NCBI GenBank assembly: GCA_027623325.1
Contig: JAQBXY010000004.1
Span: 1-64,000 of the forward strand
Length of the DNA stretch: 64,000 nt
From: Gemmatimonadota bacterium
Lineage (GTDB): Bacteria > Gemmatimonadota > Gemmatimonadetes > Longimicrobiales > Gaopeijiaceae
Direction: 5' to 3'
Positions 34,810-43,279 of the stretch are shown here, piece by piece. The notes under the pieces are model-generated. The model saw only the letters and a list, made by a program, of their open reading frames with translations. It did not search any database and had not been told where the DNA came from. Position 1 is the first letter of the stretch. Every line of letters starts with the position of its first letter. A program made the position numbers and the translations under genes.

Positions 34810-36312
34810 GTGACTCTGGAACTCATCCAACGCGCCGAACGAAATCGGAGCAGTCAGGCACTCCTCGCCCCCGAGGGAGTCTTCTCCTACGCCGATTTGC
34901 TCGACGTCTCGGCGCTGGCTGCCACTCGGTTGCTCGCCGGACGAGACGACCTCGAAGGCGCCCGAATCTGTGTTCTGACGCCGCCAGGATGGGAGTACAC
35001 GGCGGTCCAGTGGGGCGTGTGGCGGGCGGGCGGGATCGCAGTCCCATTGGCGACGTCTCACCCAACGGCCGAACTTGCTTATGTGCTGGCCGACGCCGAA
35101 CCCGAAGCCATCGTCGCCCATCCGTCCCTCGCGGGACGCCTCGGGAACGTGGCCGCCGAGCGAGGGCTCACCGTACTGCAAACGCCGGCCCTGTTGAGAG
35201 AGGGACCGACCGGCGGCCCTCCCGCGGTGGACGAGGAACGAGCAGCGCTCATGCTCTACACCTCCGGCACCACGGGGCGGCCCAAGGGGGCGGTACTCAC
35301 CCACGCCAACATCCGGGCTCAGGTTGAGTCGCTGACCGAGGCTTGGGGGTGGACCCCTCAGGATCACATCCTGCTGCACCTCCCGCTTCATCATGTACAC
35401 GGCATCGTGAATGTCCTCACGAGCGCTCTTTGGAACGGAGCCACCTGCGAAATCTTGCCTCGCTTCAGCCCCGTCGACGTCTGGGAGCGCTTGGCGCGCG
35501 GAGACGTCACGCTCTACATGGCCGTCCCGACCGTCTTCCGGCGGCTCATCGAGAGTTGGGAATCGGCCGACGCGGCCACTCGCAGCGCCTGGACTGAAGG
35601 TGCGCGGAGCTGTCGACTCATGGTCTCGGGATCGGCGGCGCTCCCCGTCCCGACGCTCGAACGTTGGGAGCAGGTCACAGGGCAGCGGCTCCTAGAACGA
35701 TACGGGATGACCGAGATTGGCATGGGACTCTCGAACCCCCTCGATGGTCATCGGAGGCCAGGCTACGTCGGCACTCCTCTTCCGGGCGTGGCCGTCAGAC
35801 TCCTCGACGACGAGGGCAGCGCGGCGCAACCCGGTGCCGGCGGCGAAATCCAGGTACGGGGTCCCACAGTCTTTCGCGAGTACTGGAAACGGCCCACAGA
35901 GACCGCCGCCGCGTTCACCGACGACGGCTGGTTCCGGACGGGCGATCAGGCGGTGGTCGAGGGTGGGTCCTATCGCATACTCGGGCGATCGAGCGTGGAT
36001 ATCCTCAAGACGGGCGGAGAGAAGATATCCGCGTTGGAAATCGAAGACGTATTGCGGGCACACGAAGGGGTCGAGGACTGCGCGGTCGTGGGCGTCCCCG
36101 ACCCGGATTGGGGCGAGCGCGTGTGCGCCGCCGTAGTCGCGCGACCATCGGCTCGTGTGACACGAGAGTCGCTGCGCTCGTTTGCTAAAGCGCGTCTCGC
36201 ACCGTACAAAGTTCCTAAGGATATCCTCCTGGTCGACGGTCTCCCACGCAACGCGATGGGCAAGGTCACCAAGGCTGAAGTCCGCGCCCTCTTCTCAATG
36301 GACGAAGACTAA
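34810..36312 (+). CDS. malonyl-CoA/acyl-CoA synthetase (AMP-binding, ACSF3/MatB-like)
   Basis: This adenylate-forming enzyme activates a carboxylic acid with ATP and joins it to CoA. Y-T-S-G-T-T-G-R-P-K-G (150-160) is the P-loop motif. R-Y-G-M-T-E-I-G-M-G-L-S-N-P-L closely follows the malonyl-CoA synthetase pattern of ACSF3 and MatB, then P-G-Y-V-G-T-P-L-P-G-V and the C-terminal G-R-S-S-V-D-I-L-K-T-G-G-E-K hinge. The catalytic lysine lies in N-A-M-G-K-V near the end. GTG 34810 gives about 500 residues, close to the family length; an ATG at 34702 lies inside the divergent gene. It overlaps the symporter start by one base (TAATG). Confidence 0.85.
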   Translation: MTLELIQRAERNRSSQALLAPEGVFSYADLLDVSALAATRLLAGRDDLEGARICVLTPPGWEYTAVQWGVWRAGGIAVPLATSHPTAELAYVLADAEPEAIVAHPSLAGRLGNVAAERGLTVLQTPALLREGPTGGPPAVDEERAALMLYTSGTTGRPKGAVLTHANIRAQVESLTEAWGWTPQDHILLHLPLHHVHGIVNVLTSALWNGATCEILPRFSPVDVWERLARGDVTLYMAVPTVFRRLIESWESADAATRSAWTEGARSCRLMVSGSAALPVPTLERWEQVTGQRLLERYGMTEIGMGLSNPLDGHRRPGYVGTPLPGVAVRLLDDEGSAAQPGAGGEIQVRGPTVFREYWKRPTETAAAFTDDGWFRTGDQAVVEGGSYRILGRSSVDILKTGGEKISALEIEDVLRAHEGVEDCAVVGVPDPDWGERVCAAVVARPSARVTRESLRSFAKARLAPYKVPKDILLVDGLPRNAMGKVTKAEVRALFSMDED

Positions 36313-37787
36313 TGATCGCCGCCGTTCTGCCGAACCTGCGTGAGTACTGGCTCGTCCACACGCTACTCGTCGTCTATACGATCGTGTTGGCCCATCACGC
36401 CTGGACGGGGAATCGCAAGACCAAGGGGCTGGCCGACTACTACGTGGGTGGCCGACAGATGGGAGGGTGGGTCATAGGCCTCTCGTTCTTCGCGACGTAT
36501 GCGAGCACCAATTCGTTCGTGGGCTTCAGCGGGATGACCTACGAATGGGGGCTGCCGTGGATGCTCTTCGTTCCCACCGCGGTTGGATTCTCACTCTTCG
36601 CATGGATCGTTGTGGCCCCGCGTCTGCGTCGATTCACTGCGGAGATGGGCTCGCTCACGCTCCCCGATTTCATCGGCTTTCGCTTCGGGAGTACCGCGGC
36701 CCGAGTCTGCGCTGCGCTCATCGTCATCGTCGCGTCACTCTTCTACATGACTGCCGTCTTCAAGGGCATCGGGAATCTGCTGGAGACCTTTCTCGAGATC
36801 CGGTACGCAGTCTCGATCATGATCGTCTTCTTCATCGTGATGCTGTACACGATGATCGGAGGCTTCATCAGCGTGGTGAAGACGGACGCCGTACAAGGCG
36901 TCGTCATGATCGTCGCCGCCTTCTTGCTGTTCGGAGGGACGGTTCAGGCGGCGGGGGGGCTCGGCGCAATCCTCGAGGTACGAGATCAGCCGGGGGGTGA
37001 GGCTCTCTTCACCTGGGGTGGAGGGGTCGCGATTCCACTCCTCCTAGGCACGATGGTCTCGAGCCTCGTCAAGTTCGTGGTCGAGCCCAGGCAGCTTTCC
37101 CGCTTCTTCGCGCTCGAAGGAGATCGGGCGATCCGAACCGGGATGATCGTGTCTTCCGTAACGTTCGCCGCCGTGTTCTCGGTGCTGATTCCGATCGGGA
37201 TGTACGCCCGGCGGGTCCTGGGGGACGGCATCACCGACACGGATCTCGTCGTTCCGACTCTGCTCACCGAAGTCTTCGGATCGGGCACGGGAGCGTTCTT
37301 GGTCGTCGCCATGGTAGCCGCGGCGATGTCGTCCCTCGACTCGGTTCTCCTGGTCATGGCTTCGACGATGGAACGTGACGTGGTCAGCGTGCTCCGACCG
37401 GGTCGCGCGGAGAAGGCCGAGATGGCGTGGACAAAGCTGTGGGTGGCCCTCTTTGCGTTGATCACGGCCGTGATCGCACTCAATCCTCCGGGCGGGATCG
37501 TCGAATTGACGGCGTTCTCCGGAGCCGTCTACGGAGCCTGCTTCTTCCCCACGATCGTCTTGGGGCTGCACTGGAGTAGAGGAAGCGGCGCCTCGGTGCT
37601 TACGTCGTTCGCCGTCGGTATCTTCGTACTCGTCGCGTGGCCATACGTGCCCGGGTCGGAGATCCTGCACGAGGTATTCCCGGCCATGATCCTCTCGACC
37701 CTCGCGTATGTCGGAATGTCGTTCGTGACCGCAGACGGCGCCGACGAAGGGGTTCGCACGCTCATGGCCGAGGCTTCTCGTCGGTAA
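36312..37787 (+). CDS. sodium:solute symporter (SSS family)
   Basis: The 491-residue protein has about 13 hydrophobic helices and belongs to the SSS family, which uses the sodium gradient to import substrates such as carboxylates, sugars, proline, pantothenate or acetate. D-Y-Y-V-G-G-R-Q-M-G-G-W followed by F-A-T-Y-A-S-T-N-S-F-V-G-F-S-G is the conserved start of helices TM1-TM2. The A-A-A-M-S-S-L-D-S segment is the family signature around the second sodium site. Its start codon overlaps the stop of the malonyl/acyl-CoA synthetase gene, so import and CoA activation of one carboxylate, possibly malonate, is a reasonable guess. The substrate cannot be read from sequence. Confidence 0.92.
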   Translation: MIAAVLPNLREYWLVHTLLVVYTIVLAHHAWTGNRKTKGLADYYVGGRQMGGWVIGLSFFATYASTNSFVGFSGMTYEWGLPWMLFVPTAVGFSLFAWIVVAPRLRRFTAEMGSLTLPDFIGFRFGSTAARVCAALIVIVASLFYMTAVFKGIGNLLETFLEIRYAVSIMIVFFIVMLYTMIGGFISVVKTDAVQGVVMIVAAFLLFGGTVQAAGGLGAILEVRDQPGGEALFTWGGGVAIPLLLGTMVSSLVKFVVEPRQLSRFFALEGDRAIRTGMIVSSVTFAAVFSVLIPIGMYARRVLGDGITDTDLVVPTLLTEVFGSGTGAFLVVAMVAAAMSSLDSVLLVMASTMERDVVSVLRPGRAEKAEMAWTKLWVALFALITAVIALNPPGGIVELTAFSGAVYGACFFPTIVLGLHWSRGSGASVLTSFAVGIFVLVAWPYVPGSEILHEVFPAMILSTLAYVGMSFVTADGADEGVRTLMAEASRR

Positions 37788-37880
37788 CGCGATGATGGAT
37801 CACGAGGCTCACGCCGTAGTAGCAACGGGTCACTCGACAGCCGTCGACCGGCCGTACTTCAACGGGAAGTCCAACAGACC

Positions 37881-39458
37881 GTGAGCACTCTGGTCCTCGC
37901 TGAACAACACACGGAAATCCTGGCCTCGCTCCGGAAGCTCAAGGGTCGAGCCACCGTCGGTGACGTGGTTTCGGCGTCCGGTCTTCCGAGCGACGCCGTA
38001 CGGGCGGGCCTGAAACGCCTGCTGGAGACGCACCGCGGGCATCTCGCGGTCTCCGAGTCCGCTGAGCTCGTGTACGACTTCGACGCCCGCTTCATCGAAC
38101 GCGGGACAGAGCCGTTTCTCGCCCGCGCGTACCGAAGGATCACGGGGCTCGTCACGCACGGATTCAAAGCGTGGATCGTGATCATGCTAGTCGTCTACTT
38201 CATCGTCTTCGTCGTTCTCCTCATTGCCGCGCTCTTTGCGAATCAGCGGGGCGGCGATTCGAAGGGGGGGTGGGGTGGAGGAAGGGGTCGGCATGGTGGT
38301 GGTGGCTTCCACTTCGATCCGTTCATCTGGTACTGGATCTGGGGACCACGCTGGCGCATCGGCCGCCCGTACTATGGTCAGCGGTGGGAACGAACGTTGG
38401 AGAAAGGGGACAAGGTCCCCTTCTACAAGAAGGTTTTCGCGTTCGTGTTCGGGCCCGATCGACCCAAAGCGACCCGTCAGCAACTCGATCGGGGCACACT
38501 GCGGCTCATCCGCGCCCGAAAGGGGGTGATCACGACGTCAGAGCTTGTCGGTCACACAGGTGCAACGTTCCCGGAAGCGGAAAGCGAGATGGGTCGCCTG
38601 CTCGGTGCGTACGATGGAGAGGCAGCCGTGTCTCCGAACGGAGAGTTGGTCTACGCCTTTCCAGGGGTCATGACATCGGCCACCGAGAGTAGGGTCCCCA
38701 AGGAGCCGGACCCTTCCTGGATGAGGCTCGAGCATCCGCAGGAGCTCACGGGAAACACGGTGGGCGCAAATGCGATCGTTGTCGGGATGAACGCCTTCAC
38801 GCTCGTCACCTCGGCCACCGCCCCACTCTTCATCTTCCCGAGGCTGGGGCTCGGCGGGGCGGCCGCATTCGTCGGGCTGGTCGCGGTGCCGGTGGTGTTC
38901 AGTCTGCTCTTCTTCACGGGGCCCCTCCTACGCATGGTCGGAGTCCGCCGGGAAAACAAGCGGCGCGCCGCTCGTAACGTCCGCCGCGTACTCCTCGGCC
39001 TCGTCTACAACCGTTCACTCGGCCGCGGGGAGTCGATTAGCGTGGACGAGGCCTACGCATTCGTGGACGCTAGGCTCAAGAATCGTTCCGTGCTGCGGAC
39101 GGAGGTGGAGTCGGTGTTGCATGAACTCGCGGCGGAGCTCGACGCAGACATGGAGCCGGGAGACGATGGCAGACTTCTCTTTCGCTTCGACGCCATTCGT
39201 GGGCAGTTCGAAGCGAGCGAGGCCGTCCGCAAGAAGCTGAAACTCGAGAATCGACACATCGGCGACATCGTCTTTTCGACCTCGGACTCGACCGAAGAGT
39301 CCTCCAACCGCGACCTGGCACTCTTCGATGAGCAGCTCGCTGGGGAACGCATCGATCTTGATCGAATGCTCCCCGCGATCGATCGAATCGGTTTCGAGGA
39401 TGACTACGAGTTGGTCGAGTTCGACCGACAGCTCAAGGAGTCGACGTCACGACGCTGA
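37881..39458 (+). CDS. membrane protein with three winged-helix-like repeats, unknown function
   Basis: The 525-residue protein has membrane helices at about 97-121, 297-318 and 325-350. Three segments resemble one another: residues 9-67 (ending E-L-V-Y-D-F), 202-262 (ending E-L-V-Y-A-F) and 364-438 (ending L-L-F-R-F). Each has two or three helices, then a hairpin-like ending, as in winged-helix domains. Residues 124-143 are almost all Gly, Arg and Lys; W-Y-W-I-W-G-P-R-W-R-I follows. No named family comes to mind. It may sense or scaffold at the cytoplasmic face. It starts with GTG, 93 bases after the symporter. Confidence 0.7.
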   Translation: MSTLVLAEQHTEILASLRKLKGRATVGDVVSASGLPSDAVRAGLKRLLETHRGHLAVSESAELVYDFDARFIERGTEPFLARAYRRITGLVTHGFKAWIVIMLVVYFIVFVVLLIAALFANQRGGDSKGGWGGGRGRHGGGGFHFDPFIWYWIWGPRWRIGRPYYGQRWERTLEKGDKVPFYKKVFAFVFGPDRPKATRQQLDRGTLRLIRARKGVITTSELVGHTGATFPEAESEMGRLLGAYDGEAAVSPNGELVYAFPGVMTSATESRVPKEPDPSWMRLEHPQELTGNTVGANAIVVGMNAFTLVTSATAPLFIFPRLGLGGAAAFVGLVAVPVVFSLLFFTGPLLRMVGVRRENKRRAARNVRRVLLGLVYNRSLGRGESISVDEAYAFVDARLKNRSVLRTEVESVLHELAAELDADMEPGDDGRLLFRFDAIRGQFEASEAVRKKLKLENRHIGDIVFSTSDSTEESSNRDLALFDEQLAGERIDLDRMLPAIDRIGFEDDYELVEFDRQLKESTSRR

Positions 39459-39508
39459 AGGCCCGGCTCCTAAGGGAAGCGTTGGCTCCGTGCCGGTAGA
39501 GGAACTCC

Positions 39509-40423
39509 CTAGCGTTGCGCTTCGCTGGCGAGTTCGCGGGCCGCACGAATCGTCCGGATTGACTCGCCGAACTTCTCTCGGATTCTGCCGGAGAGCGCTT
39601 CGATCGTCGGACCAAGTTCTGCCCCGTCGGACGCCCTGCCCCGGTAGCGCGCGACCGACGTTCCGTCCGCCAACACAATTCCCACCGAGACCCGATATCC
39701 TGCCCCGGCCCGGGCGACCTCTCCCTCGACCACGGCCTTGACTCCGATCTGAGACGCGAGCGCCAGCGCCGCTTCGCGGGTCAGCGACCCTTGCGAGCGC
39801 ATGCCCATGGGATCGAGTGGGTTATTGGCGGGTGTCGGGGCGAACAGAGTGATCACCCCCGACTGCGCGAGATCGAGTTCGAGCGTTTCGGTCGCCGCCC
39901 TACCGAGAGAGGCGTCATCGGTGCGGTTGTCGAAGACCGCAAGAATGATTCGGTCTCGAGGTTCGATAATACCCTGCGCTATCAGGGATCCGACGGGTCC
40001 AATTCCGAAAGCCCACATGGCAAGATAGGCGACCACGGAAGTGACCAGGAGAGCCGCGGCCATCACGCCGCCAAGGATCGCATTGCGCCACGTGAACAAT
40101 CCCACACCGTGCATGGGGTGAGCTTCGGGTATGACGAGGACCTGGTCCGGAGTCAGGCCGACGAGATCGTTCGGATCCTCGGCATCGACGATGCGAAGCC
40201 ATGGGATCCCGCCCTGTACAACGGTCGTGGCGACGGTAATCGGCAGGCCGATGAGCAGCAGCACGACGGCCATCCCCGAGGTCCACCAGGGCAAGCCAAT
40301 CGCGTTTGAGAGTACCTGCACCACCTCGAGCACACACCAGGACACCACCACGTAACTGGCGAGGACCTGCCACACGGAACGGCGATGGACCTCGCGTGCC
40401 AGTTTGCGAACGGTGTGCATCAT
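39509..40423 (-). CDS. FlgO-like membrane protein related to the amber-interrupted gene
   Basis: The 304-residue product begins with two membrane helices (R-R-S-V-W-Q-V-L-A-S-Y-V-V-V-S-W type) similar in layout to those at 25422, then a third at about 116-140. Residues about 155-290 form a FlgO/TolB-N-like domain (I-I-L-A-V-F-D-N-R-T-D-D, then V-K-A-V-V-E-G-E-V). No TPR region follows, in contrast to the relative at 25.4-27.3 kb, so it may be a truncated or minimal version. Two adjacent ATGs offer starts. It is convergent with the winged-helix-like gene. Confidence 0.7.
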   Translation of the reverse strand: MMHTVRKLAREVHRRSVWQVLASYVVVSWCVLEVVQVLSNAIGLPWWTSGMAVVLLLIGLPITVATTVVQGGIPWLRIVDAEDPNDLVGLTPDQVLVIPEAHPMHGVGLFTWRNAILGGVMAAALLVTSVVAYLAMWAFGIGPVGSLIAQGIIEPRDRIILAVFDNRTDDASLGRAATETLELDLAQSGVITLFAPTPANNPLDPMGMRSQGSLTREAALALASQIGVKAVVEGEVARAGAGYRVSVGIVLADGTSVARYRGRASDGAELGPTIEALSGRIREKFGESIRTIRAARELASEAQR

Positions 40424-40623
40424 GCGAAGCGCCGTCTGGCCGTCACGGACGTCGACCCGTGCCCGCGCCCCACGTCCGAGTCCGACGTTTGGATTGACTC
40501 TTTCATGACGCTCTGCTCACGTCGGGCGGGGATCCATGGTCCCAGAAATGGGGGTATCTGACGACTTCAACAAGCGCCGTATGGGGCCCGCCTGGTCCCA
40601 TCGCCTTCCGCGTCCCAAGGCCG

Positions 40624-40629
40624 TATGAT
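40624..40629 (+). promoter_or_regulatory. possible -10 box TATGAT directly before the lipoprotein gene
   Basis: TATGAT lies six bases before the GTG at 40636, giving the spacing of a leaderless transcript. There is no good -35 box. The spacing is similar to that at mlaE. The 206-base gap upstream shows no gene. Confidence 0.3.
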
Positions 40630-40635
40630 GTGTTC

Positions 40636-41070
40636 GTGAGCAACGACCTCGATTCTCAGACGCGGTTTCGACGCCCCCGTGGACGTAGATGGGCCATGGG
40701 TCTCATGTTCTTCATGGTGGGGTGCGGCACCACGAGCGGGGGCCCGAATCCGTTCGACGGCACCCCCGCCGGCTCGAACTCCACGGAAGACCCCATCCGC
40801 ATCGATGTTCAGAATCTGAGCTTCAACGACGTGAGTGTCTGGGCGATTCGGCAGGGGCAACGCGTGCGGCTCCTCGGACGTGTGACCGGCAAGACCGACG
40901 CGACCTTCACGATCAACTGGAACGTCGCACTGCCGATAAGCTTCTCGATCGACGTGGTAGGGGGTCGTTCGTGCACCACGGTTCAAGTCGGGGTTGATCG
41001 TGACGCGCGCGTTTGGATCTCGATCCCGTCGAACGTCGGTGCCCAACCGTGCCAAGCCGGCAGAAGGTGA
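40636..41070 (+). CDS. predicted lipoprotein, first of a tandem pair
   Basis: The product has 144 residues. An Arg-rich N terminus is followed by a hydrophobic stretch and the lipobox M-V-G-C (Cys30), so it is probably lipid-anchored. The mature part is beta-rich with the sequence P-I-R-I-D-V-Q-N-L-S-F-N-D and contains two later cysteines. Much of it resembles the product of the next gene, so the two arose by duplication. GTG 40630 in the same frame is an alternative start. The family is unknown to me. Confidence 0.7.
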   Translation: MSNDLDSQTRFRRPRGRRWAMGLMFFMVGCGTTSGGPNPFDGTPAGSNSTEDPIRIDVQNLSFNDVSVWAIRQGQRVRLLGRVTGKTDATFTINWNVALPISFSIDVVGGRSCTTVQVGVDRDARVWISIPSNVGAQPCQAGRR

Positions 41071-41447
41071 ACCGACCTCGGTCAACGTTCTTGCTCCTCG
41101 CGGCCGTCGCTCTGATGGGATGTGGAGCTGGTCGCCCGGAGCCCGTCCGTGAGCCCTTCACGGCCTCGGGGCGACCAGAGACGATTCGAATCATCGTCCA
41201 GAATCTCAACTTCGCGGATGCCCGCCTCTTCGCGTACCGGCGGGGTGCCCGCTCATCCCTCGGGTCCGTCGGGGGCAAGCAGGACGGTGAATTTTCCCTC
41301 CCCTGGAGGTTTCCCGAGCCCCTGAGAATCGAGATCAACCTGCTCGCGGGCCCAACGTGTTCGACCGAGGAGATCCTCGTAGATCCGGGTGACATTCTCG
41401 AACTGCAGATCTCGTCGGTCTTCTCTTCATCCTCGTTCTGCCGGTAG
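41067..41447 (+). CDS. predicted lipoprotein, second of a tandem pair
   Basis: The product has 126 residues, with the signal peptide ending in the lipobox A-L-M-G-C (Cys19). The mature part has T-I-R-I-I-V-Q-N-L-N-F-A-D, matching the P-I-R-I-D-V-Q-N-L-S-F-N-D segment of its neighbour, and similar spacing of two later cysteines (P-T-C-S and F-C-R). The GTG overlaps the upstream TGA (GTGA, 41067-41070), implying translational coupling. The frame is open farther upstream, but that would remove the proper signal-peptide start. No function can be assigned. Confidence 0.7.
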   Translation: MNRPRSTFLLLAAVALMGCGAGRPEPVREPFTASGRPETIRIIVQNLNFADARLFAYRRGARSSLGSVGGKQDGEFSLPWRFPEPLRIEINLLAGPTCSTEEILVDPGDILELQISSVFSSSSFCR

Positions 41448-41468
41448 AACACGGCGCCAGCGCGGAGA

Positions 41469-42647
41469 TTACTCGTAGAGGAGAAACGGCCGCGCCACCT
41501 CTGCGAACGCTGCCAGTTCGGTGCCGACGCCCTCGAAGATCTCCTCAACCGACGCCCCCCCGTCGATTCCCACTCGAAGACCGTCGTGTCCCCACAAGAT
41601 GTCGATCGGCGCCAGGGTCTCCTCGTACTCATAGGGGGGTGCCCTCCACGTGAAATCCTCCGGAGCCAGATCACGGCACGCTTTCAGGATGCACACTGCG
41701 GCGCGGACAGAGCGGAAGACATCGGGCTTCGTAACGTGAAGCTGCGCACCACCGCACAGCGTCCGGGCGTGTTTTTGGAACGTGGGCTCGAAGTGGCACG
41801 GTCGCAGCGCCACACCCGGACCGCATGAGGTACCGAGACGTTCGATGAGCTCCGAGGGATTCAGATAGGGCGCCCCGAACATCTCGAAGGGCCGCGTCGT
41901 CCCCCGCCCTTCCGACAGTTCGGTTCCCTCGAGGAGAACCATCCCCGGATATACGTCGCACGAGTCGGGTGTCGGGAGGTTGGGACTCGGCATGACCCAG
42001 GGCAGCCCGGTGTCGCGCCAGGACATCCAGCGACGCCAGCCCTCACAGGAGACGACCTCCAGGTCGCAACCGATGCCACGCTCTTCATTGAGCCACCTCG
42101 CCAACTCTCCGCTAGTCAGCCCATGTCGGAGCGGGATGGGGTGAAGGCCCACGAACGACTCGAACCCCGCCCTGAGTACCGGTCCCTCCCGATGCGCCCC
42201 GCCAATGGGGTTGGGGCGGTCGAGCACGATGAAACGGACACCGGCCTCTGCGCACGCCTCCATCGCAAGCGCCATGGTCCACACGAATGTGTAGACTCGA
42301 ACTCCCACATCCTGGAGGTCGAAGACGACGGCGTCGAGTCTTTCGAGCATGTCCGGAGTCGGCTTTCGGACGTCGCCATACAGCGAGTGCACAGGGATTC
42401 CTGCGACCGGGTCCACATAAAAGCCAGACTCGATCATGTTGTCCTGCTTCTCGCCGCGCGCGCCGTGCTGGGGCCCGAAGAGCGCCACGATGGGGAAGCC
42501 GGCAGCGATCAGCGCATCCGCTGAGAAGCGCAGGTCGGAGGTCACCGACGCCGGATGCACGACGAGGCCCAGTCGCTGAGTCTTGAGATGATCGACCTGC
42601 CCCGACAGCATCCGGTCGATTCCTGTGAGAACACGTCTGCGCGGCAT
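41469..42647 (-). CDS. namZ: exo-beta-N-acetylmuramidase NamZ (DUF1343 family)
   Basis: This 392-residue member of DUF1343 belongs to the family of Bacillus NamZ (GH171), which removes terminal N-acetylmuramic acid from peptidoglycan fragments. Family motifs include L-F-G-P-Q-H-G (near 63), S-L-Y-G (near 94), V-F-D-L-Q-D-V-G-V-R-V-Y (near 112), D-R-P-N-P-I-G-G (near 150) and S-P-N-L-P-T, then E-G-T-E-L-S-E-G-R-G-T-T-R-P-F. No signal peptide is visible at ATG 42647, so a cytoplasmic muropeptide-recycling role is possible; an upstream open region shows no homology. It is last in an operon with a cyclophilin and a VPS10-like protein. Confidence 0.88.
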   Translation of the reverse strand: MPRRRVLTGIDRMLSGQVDHLKTQRLGLVVHPASVTSDLRFSADALIAAGFPIVALFGPQHGARGEKQDNMIESGFYVDPVAGIPVHSLYGDVRKPTPDMLERLDAVVFDLQDVGVRVYTFVWTMALAMEACAEAGVRFIVLDRPNPIGGAHREGPVLRAGFESFVGLHPIPLRHGLTSGELARWLNEERGIGCDLEVVSCEGWRRWMSWRDTGLPWVMPSPNLPTPDSCDVYPGMVLLEGTELSEGRGTTRPFEMFGAPYLNPSELIERLGTSCGPGVALRPCHFEPTFQKHARTLCGGAQLHVTKPDVFRSVRAAVCILKACRDLAPEDFTWRAPPYEYEETLAPIDILWGHDGLRVGIDGGASVEEIFEGVGTELAAFAEVARPFLLYE

Positions 42648-42654
42648 GGAGCGC

Positions 42655-43278
42655 CTAACCCACGGGCCGTCGCGGCGTCCGCGCGATGTGTTCGATGCGG
42701 ATCGGCGCGACGAGCCGCTGAGCCTCGACGGTTCCGGACTGGATGGTTCGCACCACCTCCATGCCCCGGACCACACGCCCGAACACCGCGAAGTCCTGTC
42801 CATCGAGATTACGGTTCCCGCCGAAGTCCAGCGAAGGCTGATCGCCTATGCAGACGAAGAACTGAGCGGTCCCCGTGTCAGGCCCGGAGCGGGCCATGGA
42901 AAGTGCGCCGTCGACATGACGCAGGCCCGTGTCGCGGGTGCGCTCCAGCGCGATGGCCGGCCGTAGGCGCTCACGGACGGCCGGACCGTCGGGACCACCT
43001 TGGATGACCTCGATACGAACCGAGTCGTTCGGTTGGTTGTCCGGTCGCACACTTCGAAAAAAGGAACCTCCATCGAACAGAGCATCGTCTACATAAGCCA
43101 GGAAGTTTCCAGCGGTGATCGGCGCCTGCTCAGGGTAGATCTCGGCGAGAATCAACCCGGCCGAAGTCTCGATCTCCACCAGGACGACCGACGCGTCACC
43201 AGACTGGGCTACGAGCGCCGTGGGCACCGCCAAGGCACACAGGCCAACGCCAAGGCACCACCGTGACAGAGCCCCCAT
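42655..43278 (-). CDS. secreted cyclophilin-type peptidyl-prolyl isomerase
   Basis: This 207-residue cyclophilin catalyses cis-trans isomerisation of prolyl bonds, assisting folding in the periplasm. The signal peptide (about residues 1-25, ending T-A-L-V-A-Q) precedes the domain, in which A-P-I-T-A-G-N-F-L, F-F-R-S-V, G-T-A-Q-F-F-V and F-A-V-F-G-R-V-V-R-G-M are the usual landmarks. The canonical F-H-R-V-I is F-F-R-S-V, so one active-site residue differs (His to Phe). ATG 43278 has AAGGAG in the end of the preceding gene. It lies between the VPS10-like and NamZ genes. Confidence 0.9.
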   Translation of the reverse strand: MGALSRWCLGVGLCALAVPTALVAQSGDASVVLVEIETSAGLILAEIYPEQAPITAGNFLAYVDDALFDGGSFFRSVRPDNQPNDSVRIEVIQGGPDGPAVRERLRPAIALERTRDTGLRHVDGALSMARSGPDTGTAQFFVCIGDQPSLDFGGNRNLDGQDFAVFGRVVRGMEVVRTIQSGTVEAQRLVAPIRIEHIARTPRRPVG

Positions 43279-43279
43279 G

